Of a stretch of DNA of 6,241 nt, positions 1-5,759 are shown one piece after another. The notes beneath the pieces were generated by a model, which was not told the DNA's origin, made no database searches, and worked only from the letters and a program-made list of their open reading frames with translations. The position numbers were made by a program, and so were the translations under genes. This stretch comes from Clostridium sp. CAG:138 (lineage in GTDB: Bacteria > Bacillota > Clostridia > Christensenellales > CAG-138). The stretch is taken from assembly GCA_000435055.1 (NCBI GenBank), contig FR879720.1, forward strand, positions 72,384 through 78,624, read 5' to 3'. Numbering within the stretch: position 1 is the stretch's first letter; each line of letters starts with the position of its first letter.

Positions 1-749
1 CAGGATTTTACGAATGGTGCTGTTTTTCCATCGGTAAGGGTTTGGCTGCGTCTTTTTGCCGCCCCTGCCGATGCCTTTTTCGTGCCAGTACGCCGTGCAG
101 TTGAGAATCCCATTTTCCTGTAAAATGCGGGCAATGGTGTCGTTGCCCTTACCCTCCAGACACATACGAAAAATGTCCCGCACCACCTGAGCGGCCTCCG
201 GGTAATAATCCAGTGCTTTTTGTTCAGCGGGTCTTTCCTGTAGCCGTAGGGCGGCTGGCCCAGCGGTTCGCCGGAATTGCCCCGGATACGATGGGCAGAC
301 CGCACCTTGCGGCTGATGTCCCGGGCGTAAATCTCGTTCATCACATTTCGAAATGGGGCAAGCTCATTTTCGCCGTCATCGCTGTCTACGCAGTCATTCA
401 CCGCAATGAAACGGATATTGTGTTCCGGGAAGAAGGTGTCTGTGTAGTATCCAACACCGAGATAATCTCTGCCAAGCCGGGATATATCCTTGACGATGAC
501 CGCTGTCACATAGCCCATTTCGACATCCTCAATCATCTTCTGAAAAGATGGACGGTTGAAATTCGTGCCGGTATAACCGTCGTCCACATAGAAACGGGTA
601 TTACCGAGGCTATTTTCTTTGGCGTATTTCTGCAATAAACGCTTTTGATTGGCTACGGAGTTACTGTCGCCTTCTGCTCAATCATCACGGGACAGGCGGC
701 AGTACAGCGCTGTTAATCCCAATTGTTCTTTTTTCTTTTTCGACTGCAT
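1..749 (-). pseudogene. Serine recombinase (resolvase/TnpX-like), disrupted and cut by the window edge
   Basis: Site-specific serine recombinase of the kind that excises and integrates Clostridia mobile elements. It starts with ATG at 749-747 behind GGAGG (AAGGAGGACTTATG). The resolvase catalytic domain is readable: LYCRLSRDD with the likely nucleophile Ser20, YVDDGYTGTNFNRPSF, VKDISRLGRD (residues 87-95), then FRNVMNEIYARDISRKVR and GEPLGQPPYGYRKDP, which opens the recombinase domain. There are two lesions. Codon 24 is TGA (680-678) where this family usually has Gly (GGA), so one substitution explains it. After codon 182 one base is missing near 203/204; past it, only the shifted frame continues the family sequence (VVRDIFRMCLEGKGNDTIARIL, then YRWKNSTIRKIL at the edge). 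An internal restart downstream of the stop would lack the catalytic serine, so the product is probably inactive. The C-terminal part lies outside the window. Family is certain; the usual residues at the lesions are from memory. A sequencing error could explain either lesion singly. Confidence 0.9.
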
Positions 750-982
750 AAGTCCTCCTTCCCGGCAGCCGAACACACATATTCCGCTGCCATTGTATCG
801 GATGCTTGACCGGGCGTCAAAGGTATGAGATTGCTGACCACTGTTCTTTGTACACGGTCACGCAGATTGGTTTGAGAGCTGCGCTCAAATTCTGCAGAAA
901 CAAAATAGGTCACATCCCCAATTTTGTATTCGTGGACTTTTCCGTCGGATACGCCGACGATCCAATTCGTTTGCCGCTTCAT
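713..982 (-). CDS. TnpW-like small transposon-encoded protein
   Basis: An 89-residue protein of unknown biochemical role. Its core (residues 18-50: EYKIGDVTYFVSAEFERSS followed by a basic, leucine-containing stretch) resembles the short TnpW family encoded beside large serine recombinases in Tn4451-type and related Clostridia elements, where the usual pattern is an IG-TTY-VS-F core followed by a short helix. The start is ATG at 982-980 with AAGGAG eight bases upstream. It begins 13 bases after the parB stop and overlaps the recombinase start by 37 bases in another frame, so its end contains the recombinase ribosome binding site, suggesting coupled translation. The lysine/arginine-rich tail (SRKRKKNNWD) is partly dictated by that overlap and may carry no function. 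The family assignment rests on remembered resemblance plus position; a recombination directionality role is possible but not shown. Confidence 0.65.
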   Translation of the reverse strand: MKRQTNWIVGVSDGKVHEYKIGDVTYFVSAEFERSSQTNLRDRVQRTVVSNLIPLTPGQASDTMAAEYVCSAAGKEDLCSRKRKKNNWD

Positions 983-995
983 TTTCTATCACTCC

Positions 996-1850
996 TTATC
1001 GTTCCTCCCGCCCACGCTGGCGGATGAGGTATTTGCGATAATATTCGCAAGCCTTGATGATAAAATCCTCCGTCTTTCCGGCATCCAAACCTTTGGGAAG
1101 AACCTCCCGCAGGCGGGATGCGGGGACCTTCACCGTCTCCCGCTGATTTGCTTTTTCTTCGCTCATAAAGAACTGGATCACATCCTTCGTCAGCAGCCCT
1201 TCACGGTCGGCCTTGTGCATTCGCCATGCCTGCGAATAAGATGGCGTGCAGTCGTTGATCTCACATTGCTCCAGCACATCCCGCTGGCTGTATTCATCGA
1301 GATAGGGCAACTCCACGCCGACAGAGAACGCAATTTCCTCCTTGTCCATCTTTTCCGGCAATTCCGGGATGAGGTAGGTCAGGCGAATATAGCGCTGAAC
1401 CTGCCTGCCGCTGTCTGTATCGGAAATATCATCCCGGGACTTGTGGCCAACTTGTCCACAAGCGATTCCCTGATGGGACAGTGCTTTCATTTTCAACTTG
1501 TAAGCATACGCCTTTTCACTGGGCAGGATATGCTCTCGGTGCAGATTGCTGTCCACCAAGGCAATGGCGGCGGCATCCCGGTCAAGGGTGCAAATCAGCA
1601 CGGGAACTTCTGTCAGACCTGCCTTCCGGGCAGCATACAGGCGGCGGTGTCCGCTGATGACTTCGTATTCATTGCTGCTTTCAACGGAACGGACGACCAA
1701 CGGGGAAAGAACACCATTCTCCCGGATACTTTCTGAAAGAGCAGCCATCTCCTCGTTGTCCTGTACCTTGTAGGGATGGCCTTCAAACGGGCGCAGCTGT
1801 TCAATTCTTAAGAGCGCCGGTTTCATTGGCACCGTGTTTTTGTTATTCAT
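996..1850 (-). CDS. ParB/RepB/Spo0J-family protein
   Basis: A 284-residue ParB-like DNA-binding protein. The N-terminal ParB/sulfiredoxin-like nucleotide-binding domain spans roughly residues 12-115, with the CTP-binding signature SGHRR at 66-70 (the more usual form is GERR) and the NLHRE motif at 102-106. The helix-turn-helix region follows at about 112-165, ending in VQRYIRLTYLIPELPEKM, a stretch typical of ParB proteins on Clostridia integrative elements. The start chosen is ATG at 1850-1848, behind AGAAGG six bases upstream; an in-frame GTG further up at 1889 has no such site and would add 13 residues. It lies 49 bases after the RepA_N gene and 13 bases before the TnpW-like gene, all on one strand. 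No ParA ATPase is encoded beside it, so it may act as a centromere- or origin-binding factor, or as a regulator of the element, rather than in a complete partition system. Family is sure; role is inferred. Confidence 0.92.
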   Translation of the reverse strand: MNNKNTVPMKPALLRIEQLRPFEGHPYKVQDNEEMAALSESIRENGVLSPLVVRSVESSNEYEVISGHRRLYAARKAGLTEVPVLICTLDRDAAAIALVDSNLHREHILPSEKAYAYKLKMKALSHQGIACGQVGHKSRDDISDTDSGRQVQRYIRLTYLIPELPEKMDKEEIAFSVGVELPYLDEYSQRDVLEQCEINDCTPSYSQAWRMHKADREGLLTKDVIQFFMSEEKANQRETVKVPASRLREVLPKGLDAGKTEDFIIKACEYYRKYLIRQRGREER

Positions 1851-1899
1851 TGTTGACCTTCTTTCTCTTTTTCGGGTAGTAAATATCACTCTCTAAGTC

Positions 1900-2289
1900 T
1901 TATTTCCTTCCGATTCCCGGACTTCTGGAATTCCGATAATCGGACTTTTGGGTAAACTCCTTTAAGTAGATGCGGTTGGCCTTGCCCTGCCCCTGACGGC
2001 GGCGCTCGATAAGGTCGGCTGCATCCAGCTCTGCAAACAGGCGGCAGACCTTTTCGTGTCCGAAATGCAGCAGCTCCTGCGCCTGATGGATGGTGAAATA
2101 TTGGTAGACCCGACCGTGCTCGTCTTTCCAGTCGTTCTTCTCGGATAGGGACAGCCGATCCAGCAGCAGGCCGTAGAGCATCTTGGCATCGGTGGAAACA
2201 GTTTGGTAAATCTCATCTGTGAACAGCAGCTTTGGAATACGGTAAAAGGTGAAATGTTCGGAGTCGTTGACTGTGAAATATGGGTTCAT
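1900..2289 (-). CDS. Replication initiator protein A, N-terminal (RepA_N) domain protein, short form
   Basis: A 129-residue protein with the RepA_N winged-helix domain found in replication initiators of Firmicutes plasmids and of many Clostridia integrative elements. Visible marks are FYRIPKLLF (residues 15-23), STDAKMLYGLLLDRLSLS (32-49), the YQYFTIHQAQELL helix (62-74) and a recognition-like stretch ending in LIERRRQGQGKANRIYLK (93-110). Start is ATG at 2289-2287 with AGGAGG six bases upstream; an in-frame codon 13 positions further up lacks a site. Full RepA_N initiators are, from memory, about 250-350 residues with a host-specific C-terminal domain; this one stops about 20 residues after the winged helix (KSDYRNSRSPGIGRK), so the C-terminal domain is missing. 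It may be a naturally short element version or a truncated one. No reading-frame remnant of the lost part was seen downstream. Confidence 0.88.
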   Translation of the reverse strand: MNPYFTVNDSEHFTFYRIPKLLFTDEIYQTVSTDAKMLYGLLLDRLSLSEKNDWKDEHGRVYQYFTIHQAQELLHFGHEKVCRLFAELDAADLIERRRQGQGKANRIYLKEFTQKSDYRNSRSPGIGRK

Positions 2290-2414
2290 TGAATTCCTCC
2301 TCTCGCTTGAATTTGTCACGCTTTTCAAAGCGGATTTTTGAGGTTAAGGTGTTTCTGTATTGCTTGGGTTGATTTGGGTTCAAAAAAGCCTTGTATTTCA
2401 GGGCTGTCCGCACC

Positions 2415-2780
2415 TTAAAAGCGTGACGCCGATGCCCGCTTTCGGCGCTGCCGTTCGGCTGCCTTCAGCCGTTTCTGCTTGGCGGCGCAGGTCGGATAAT
2501 AACGCTGATTCTTCGCCCTCGACGCAAACGCCTGACGGCACAGCACACAGCGCTTGCCGCCGGTCGGCTTCATTATCTCGGCGTGCAGCCCTTCGTCCAC
2601 TGGGAGCACGGCATTCTTGAAGTAGTTGCAGTAGATGCCATACTTGCTGATGCTCTGGACGCAGACACAGGGCTCGCCGTCGTCCAGCAGCAGGCAGTTG
2701 CCGCCGTCGTAGTTGGCGCACAGCTTCCGCAGCAGGGCGTTGACTCTTTTCGCCTGCTGCGGTGTGATTTTGATGACCAT
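2415..2780 (-). CDS. Cysteine-rich VLP domain protein
   Basis: A 121-residue basic protein of the Cys_rich_VLP family, a function-unknown group seen almost only in conjugative/integrative elements of Clostridia next to RepA_N genes. It has eight cysteines (21, 29, 38, 40, 51, 78, 81, 98), the name-giving VLP at 58-60, a zinc-ribbon-like CVLC pair at 78-81 followed by YYPTC at 94-98, and a strongly basic C-terminal helix (KQKRLKAAERQRRKR, 101-115). This layout suggests a zinc-binding, nucleic-acid-contacting protein, which is inference. The chosen start is ATG at 2780-2778, with AAGGAGG eight bases upstream; that Shine-Dalgarno sequence would itself be coding if translation began at the in-frame GTG at 2798. 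It is the first conventional gene of the minus-strand operon, 125 bases ahead of the RepA_N gene. Confidence 0.88.
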   Translation of the reverse strand: MVIKITPQQAKRVNALLRKLCANYDGGNCLLLDDGEPCVCVQSISKYGIYCNYFKNAVLPVDEGLHAEIMKPTGGKRCVLCRQAFASRAKNQRYYPTCAAKQKRLKAAERQRRKRASASRF

Positions 2781-2872
2781 TGGAAAAACCTCCTTCACTT
2801 GTTCCTAAAATGGGCAGGGTGGTGACTCTCTTCTCCAAAATTTCTGCTATTTAATTTTCAAGGTGCACGCGG

Positions 2873-2908
2873 AAAAACACAGAGCGGCGGACTACGCCGG
2901 GATCCTCT
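2873..2908 (-). terminator. Weak attenuator-like hairpin in the leader of the minus operon
   Basis: Read on the minus strand, AGAG (2908-2905) can pair with CTCT (2884-2881) and GGCG (2898-2895) with CGCC (2889-2886) around a five-base loop, followed by GTG and then five T at 2877-2873. The stem is interrupted by unpaired bases between the two helices, so it is a poor terminator by itself. Its position between the leader ORF and the first real gene is what makes attenuation thinkable. Low confidence. Confidence 0.25.
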
Positions 2909-2929
2909 ATCGCCTTTCACTTTTTCTTT

Positions 2930-2974
2930 GCCGAATTTTCCCGTGAAATTCCCGCACTTTTTCAAAAATTCGCC
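2930..2974 (-). promoter_or_regulatory. Mutually exclusive pairings at the end of the leader ORF
   Basis: On the minus strand the segment 2939-2930 (AAAATTCGGC) can pair with the last leader codons at 2974-2965 (GGCGAATTTT, nine of ten positions), while its AAATTC part (2938-2933) can instead pair perfectly with GAATTT at 2951-2946 around a seven-base loop. The two pairings exclude each other, and a ribosome at the leader stop codon (2964-2962) would cover the distal arm. This is the geometry of translation-controlled attenuation, but the arms are A+T-rich and short, so chance is a real alternative. Confidence 0.25.
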
Positions 2975-3030
2975 TCTTTCAAGGCACAAGAGAAGAATCC
3001 CCTCAATAGGTAGGCAGCGAGAAGAGTCAT
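2962..3030 (-). CDS. Candidate 22-residue leader peptide
   Basis: A short ORF (ATG at 3030-3028, TGA at 2964-2962) encoding MTLLAAYLLRGFF followed by SCALKEANF. It is preceded by AAGGGGG with six bases to the ATG, a stronger ribosome binding site than such a short ORF would be expected to have by chance. The first half is hydrophobic with one arginine; the peptide could insert in the membrane or act only through the act of translation. It lies about 180 bases upstream of the Cys-rich VLP gene in the same direction, and its final codons take part in an alternative base-pairing. Not a known leader that I can name. An overlapping longer frame (TTG at 3106 to 2858) has no good start site and was not called. 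Confidence 0.4.
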   Translation of the reverse strand: MTLLAAYLLRGFFSCALKEANF

Positions 3031-3166
3031 TTTTTACCCCCTTACTAATCAACTTGGAAAATTTTTCGGATTTGAACGAAAGAATTTGAAATTTTCTCTC
3101 TACCAACCAACTGGGAACTTTTCTGCGATTTTGGCAAAGGTATTTTCGAATTTTTCTTAAAGATGC

Positions 3167-3207
3167 AAAAAAGGCACAGCCGACGGATTAATCCGAAGGC
3201 TGCGCCT
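3167..3207 (-). terminator. Strong rho-independent terminator, minus direction
   Basis: A ten-base-pair outer stem with one mismatch (AGGCACAGCC at 3172-3181 against GGCTGCGCCT at 3198-3207) encloses the perfect palindrome CGGATTAATCCG (3184-3195). Read on the minus strand the hairpin runs straight into six T (3172-3167), a textbook intrinsic terminator. On the plus strand it is followed by CTGTATTTTG, too weak a tract, so it works in one direction. No minus-strand gene is seen upstream of it in the window, so it either insulates the element leader from antisense transcription or is left from a gene once located to the right. Confidence 0.8.
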
Positions 3208-3225
3208 CTGTATTTTGGTATTCGG

Positions 3226-3250
3226 TTTTCTCCAAACGGTGTTGAGAAAA
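3226..3250. promoter_or_regulatory. Inverted repeat, candidate operator of the HTH regulator
   Basis: TTTTCTC (3226-3232) and GAGAAAA (3244-3250) form a perfect seven-base inverted repeat with an 11-base spacer; allowing one extra C, the match extends inward by AA/TT. The right arm overlaps the -35 box of the only strong promoter ahead of the HTH/hsdM genes. A dimeric XRE-type repressor bound here would block RNA polymerase, consistent with autoregulation. The dyad is seen directly; the binding protein is inferred. Confidence 0.45.
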
Positions 3251-3270
3251 TGATAGGTTTATAGTATAAT
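3242..3270 (+). promoter_or_regulatory. Sigma-A-type promoter of the restriction-modification operon
   Basis: The -35 box TTGAGA (3242-3247, one mismatch to TTGACA) and the perfect -10 box TATAAT (3265-3270) are separated by 17 bases, the optimal spacing. Transcription would start near 3277, giving a 5' leader of about 25 bases before the HTH gene. It is the only near-consensus promoter I see ahead of the plus-strand genes, so hsdM and downstream genes probably depend on it. Confidence 0.85.
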
Positions 3271-3301
3271 GCTGTTAATCTTCTGAAAGGAGAACTGTTT
3301 G

Positions 3302-3526
3302 ATGACGCCTTTAAGTGAGTTAATACGGGTCATGCGTAAGAAAGCCCTGTTGTCGCAGGAGGATTTCGCAAAAGCACTGAATGTATCCGTTGGAACGATA
3401 AACCGTTGGGAAAACGCCAAAACCAAGCCAAACATCGCGGCAATGAAGAAGATCAAGGCTTTTTGCGAGGAAAACAGCATCCCCTTTGATGAGATTGAAG
3501 CGGCGTGGATCGCCCAGAAGGAGTGA
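3302..3526 (+). CDS. XRE-family HTH regulator heading the type I R-M operon
   Basis: A 74-residue protein that is essentially one XRE/Cro-type helix-turn-helix domain: LSQEDFAKALNVS (residues 17-29) followed by the recognition helix region VGTINRWENAKTKPN (30-44). The start is ATG at 3302 with AAAGGAG nine bases upstream; a TTG directly before it is not needed. Size and fold match the small controller (C) proteins of restriction-modification systems and small phage-type repressors. It sits five bases ahead of hsdM, whose ribosome binding site lies inside the end of this gene, so both are made from one message starting at the promoter at 3242-3270. An inverted repeat over that promoter is a plausible target. 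It probably tunes hsd expression so that methylation is established safely after transfer; this is inferred from context. Confidence 0.85.
   Translation: MTPLSELIRVMRKKALLSQEDFAKALNVSVGTINRWENAKTKPNIAAMKKIKAFCEENSIPFDEIEAAWIAQKE
3518..3523 (+). promoter_or_regulatory. Ribosome binding site that fixes the hsdM start
   Basis: AAGGAG lies within the last two sense codons of the HTH gene, eight bases before the ATG at 3532. It supports that ATG over the in-frame GTG at 3505, which would place the site inside the coding sequence. Confidence 0.8.
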
Positions 3527-3531
3527 GAAAG

Positions 3532-5106
3532 ATGGCAGAGATAAAGAAAGATCAGGAACGGGACGAGCTGTTCCGCCGCATATATAAAATCGCCACTGAC
3601 CTTGTTCACGCAGGTCATGTGGCAGAGTGGGACTTCAAATCTTATGTGCTGGGCACGATGTTCTACCGCTATATTTCGGAGAACTTCACCGCCTATATCA
3701 ACGAGGGCGAGTACGCCGCCGGGAACAAGGACTTTGACTACGCCAAAATGCCGGACGCCGATGCGGAGCCTGCCCGAGAAGGGCTGGTGCAGGAAAAGGG
3801 CTTTTTCATCTTGCCCTCCGAATTGTTCTGCAATGTCCTCGCCCGGGCGGACAAGGACGACAACCTGAACGAGACGATGGAGCGAGTATTCAACCACATT
3901 GAAAGCAGTGCCGCCAGCGGAGACGCTGAGAATGATTTTGCAGGTCTGTTTGACGATTTCGATGTGAACAGCAAGGCAATTGGCGAAACTGTTGCCAAGC
4001 GCAACAAGGTGCTGGTAGAGCTGCTGAACGGCGTAGCGCAGATGCCGCTGTTCTCCACCGATGGCATCAATCCAGACCTGTTTGGTGATGCCTACGAATA
4101 TCTGATGGGAATGTACGCCGCCAACGCAGGTAAAAAGGGCGGTCAGTATTTCACTCCCGCCGATGTTTCGGAGCTGCTGGCCCGCCTCGGCACCATTGGC
4201 AAAACGAAAATCAACAAGGTCTATGATCCAGCCTGCGGTTCCGGTTCTCTGCTGCTGAAGGTGGAAAAAGTGCTGGGCAAGGACAATATCGAGCGTGGCT
4301 TCTACGGTCAGGAGATCGACCTGACCACTTACAACCTCTGCCGCATCAATATGTTCCTGCATAACATCGAGTTCGATAAGTTCAGCATTGTCCGGGAGGA
4401 CACTTTGCTCAGCCCGCAGCATTGGGACGACCAGCCCTTTGAGCTGATCGTATCCAATCCGCCGTTTTCTGTGCCGTGGGAGGGGGATAAGAACCCGCTG
4501 CTCATCAACGATCCCCGTTTTTCGCCGGCCGGCGTGCTGGCTCCTGCCTCTAAGGGCGATATGGCGTTTATTATGCACAGTCTTTCGTGGCTGGCTTCCA
4601 ACGGTGCGGCGGCCATCGTTTGCTTCCCCGGCATTATGTACCGTGGCGGGGCCGAGCAGAAAATCCGCAAGTATCTGGTGGATAACAACTTTGTGGACGC
4701 CATCATTCAGCTTCCCTCCAATCTGTTCTTAAACGTCACAATCTCCGTAGACATTATGCTGCTGAAAAAGAACAAGACGGACAACGCCGTTCTGTTCGTG
4801 GATGCCTCCAAGGAGTTCGTGAAGGTCACAAAGAACAACCGCCTGTCCGAAGAAAATATTCAGCGCATCGTATCCGCCGTGGCAGAACGCAAGGACGAGC
4901 AGCACTTTGCCCGCCTTGTGCCGAACGACGAGGTCGGCAGCAAACAGAACAATTATAATCTCTCTGTTTCTACCTATGTGGAGCAGGAGGACACCCGTGA
5001 AAAGATTGACATTGTGAAGTTGAATGCAGAGATTGCGGAAATCGTCGCACGGGAGCAGAAGCTGCGGGAAGAAATCGACCGGATTATTGGGGAGATTGAG
5101 GGATGA
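3532..5106 (+). CDS. hsdM: Type I restriction-modification DNA methyltransferase subunit M
   Basis: The modification subunit of a type I system, which transfers a methyl group from S-adenosylmethionine to adenine N6 at the site chosen by HsdS. The 524-residue length is normal for HsdM. An HsdM_N helical domain covers about residues 10-160 (LFRRIYKIATDLVHAG, FKSYVLGTMFYRYISENF), followed by the gamma-class N6-adenine methyltransferase fold: QYFTP at 205-209, the SAM-binding motif I DPACGSG at 232-238, and the catalytic motif IV NPPF at 309-312. All key residues are present, so it should be active. The C-terminus (about 490-524) is a charged, heptad-like helix, as expected for contact with HsdS. 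Expressed with the HTH gene five bases upstream; its TGA overlaps the ATG of the next gene (ATGA at 5103-5106). G+C is clearly higher (sampled lines 29/60 and 36/60) than in the genes that follow. Confidence 0.97.
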   Translation: MAEIKKDQERDELFRRIYKIATDLVHAGHVAEWDFKSYVLGTMFYRYISENFTAYINEGEYAAGNKDFDYAKMPDADAEPAREGLVQEKGFFILPSELFCNVLARADKDDNLNETMERVFNHIESSAASGDAENDFAGLFDDFDVNSKAIGETVAKRNKVLVELLNGVAQMPLFSTDGINPDLFGDAYEYLMGMYAANAGKKGGQYFTPADVSELLARLGTIGKTKINKVYDPACGSGSLLLKVEKVLGKDNIERGFYGQEIDLTTYNLCRINMFLHNIEFDKFSIVREDTLLSPQHWDDQPFELIVSNPPFSVPWEGDKNPLLINDPRFSPAGVLAPASKGDMAFIMHSLSWLASNGAAAIVCFPGIMYRGGAEQKIRKYLVDNNFVDAIIQLPSNLFLNVTISVDIMLLKKNKTDNAVLFVDASKEFVKVTKNNRLSEENIQRIVSAVAERKDEQHFARLVPNDEVGSKQNNYNLSVSTYVEQEDTREKIDIVKLNAEIAEIVAREQKLREEIDRIIGEIEG

Positions 5107-5759
5107 ACTATTCCGAAATAATCAGCATTTCCGTTTCAGTAATCTCCATAATCATTGCGCTAATTGCTCTATTCCAGACAAACCGACAGATTTCCTTGAG
5201 CAATAAGCAACAATTATTTGACAGGAGATTGTCTCGTTATCTCGAATTTAATATGATATATTCACTATATACTGCAAATAAGTTGCAGCTAAAAGATGAC
5301 TCTACTTTTTACCACACGAATGACTTGGTGTTTTCGTGGCTGACAAACTGTGCTGATTTAGAAAAAATGGTACTTGCAGTTGCTAATCCTTTGCACCAGA
5401 ATGAGCAGAAAACTCTGCTCACAAAATATGAGCAGTTAAAAAATGACGCAATCGAAATCTCGATGGTATTTGACGGTAATGCCGCCGAAATAGCCGGAGA
5501 ATTTGTTTCGTCATTTGCGAATTTACTCAAAGCGATGTATCAGCAGCAGGTGTATATTTCAAAGTTGAAAGAACGAGAGGAAAGAGACAAAGCGCCGCTA
5601 TATCTTGAGGACTATGAAGAACAGTGTAGGAAAATGGCTGTAAGCCTTGGCCTTTTTGAATTGCGGGATAAGCTTGAAAATCTGGATGGCGAGGTTATTC
5701 GCCAAAAAGTGCCTGATGAAATGAAAAACAGCTTGCGTCTCACGAAGGTGAAAAGATGA
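5103..5759 (+). CDS. Unrecognised membrane-anchored protein embedded between hsdM and hsdS
   Basis: A 218-residue protein I cannot assign to a named family. Residues 1-5 precede one clear membrane helix (about 6-24: IISISVSVISIIIALIALF), followed by a polar, positively charged segment (NRQISLSNKQ, then QLFDRRLSRYLEF at 37-49). The rest looks soluble and mostly helical, with a lysine/glutamate-rich stretch at 153-163 (SKLKEREERDK) and no catalytic motif that I recognise. The charge pattern suggests the long C-terminal part is cytoplasmic. Small Firmicutes proteins with one N-terminal helix followed by an LSNKQ-LF-RL-Y pattern exist among hypothetical proteins, from memory, without known function. 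It starts on the hsdM stop (ATGA) with GGGGAG eight bases upstream, and its stop overlaps the hsdS start in the same way, so it is made in step with the methyltransferase. Its A+T content is much higher than that of hsdM (17 of 60 G/C in 5221-5280). A defence accessory or membrane tether is possible; nothing proves it. Confidence 0.85.
   Translation: MNYSEIISISVSVISIIIALIALFQTNRQISLSNKQQLFDRRLSRYLEFNMIYSLYTANKLQLKDDSTFYHTNDLVFSWLTNCADLEKMVLAVANPLHQNEQKTLLTKYEQLKNDAIEISMVFDGNAAEIAGEFVSSFANLLKAMYQQQVYISKLKEREERDKAPLYLEDYEEQCRKMAVSLGLFELRDKLENLDGEVIRQKVPDEMKNSLRLTKVKR

Larger units (their letters stand above)
2781..3301. other. Long A+T-rich divergent intergenic region
   Basis: About 520 bases separate the minus-strand element operon from the plus-strand restriction-modification operon, with no convincing full-length gene. 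Reading from the left it holds the 5' leader of the minus operon (a weak attenuator-like hairpin, overlapping alternative pairings and a 22-codon leader ORF), then a stretch rich in A/T runs with no clear minus-strand promoter, then a minus-directed terminator and the plus-strand promoter with an overlapping inverted repeat. Each is listed separately. I could not identify a consensus -35/-10 pair for the minus operon. Confidence 0.7.

Noticed and set aside
213..638. Plus-strand open frame of 141 codons.
   Set aside because: Antisense shadow of the recombinase gene, whose family sequence is clear on the minus strand.
678..680. TGA in the recombinase read as a sense codon (for example glycine, as in the Gracilibacteria/SR1 code), which would make the gene intact there.
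   Set aside because: The HTH gene, hsdM and the membrane gene all end at TGA with good overlapping starts, so TGA is a stop here; the frameshift near 203/204 would remain anyway.
924..1736. Plus-strand open frame of 270 codons.
   Set aside because: Antisense shadow of parB; no domain resemblance, and it begins opposite the TnpW-like gene.
2213..2413. Minus-strand GTG frame of 66 codons between the Cys-rich VLP and RepA_N genes, with a protein-like charged stretch.
   Set aside because: No ribosome binding site, non-ATG start, and its second half runs through the RepA_N ribosome site and coding region in another frame.
2858..3106. Minus-strand frame of 82 codons in the intergenic region.
   Set aside because: Starts at TTG without a Shine-Dalgarno sequence and resembles nothing I know; the overlapping 22-codon ORF has the better start.
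3040..3112. Two 15-base imperfect direct repeats on the minus strand (3112-3098 and 3054-3040, both starting AGTTG), considered as iterons for RepA.
   Set aside because: Only 11 of 15 positions agree, there are just two copies, and the surroundings are A/T-rich; not enough to call an origin.
3505..3531. Extending hsdM upstream to the GTG at 3505.
   Set aside because: This would overlap the HTH gene and put the AAGGAG site inside the coding region; ATG at 3532 has correct spacing and gives the usual HsdM N-terminus.
3259..4578. Long minus-strand open frame of 439 codons.
   Set aside because: It is antisense to hsdM, which has all methyltransferase motifs. It has no recognisable domain and no ribosome binding site, and arises from the codon bias of hsdM.
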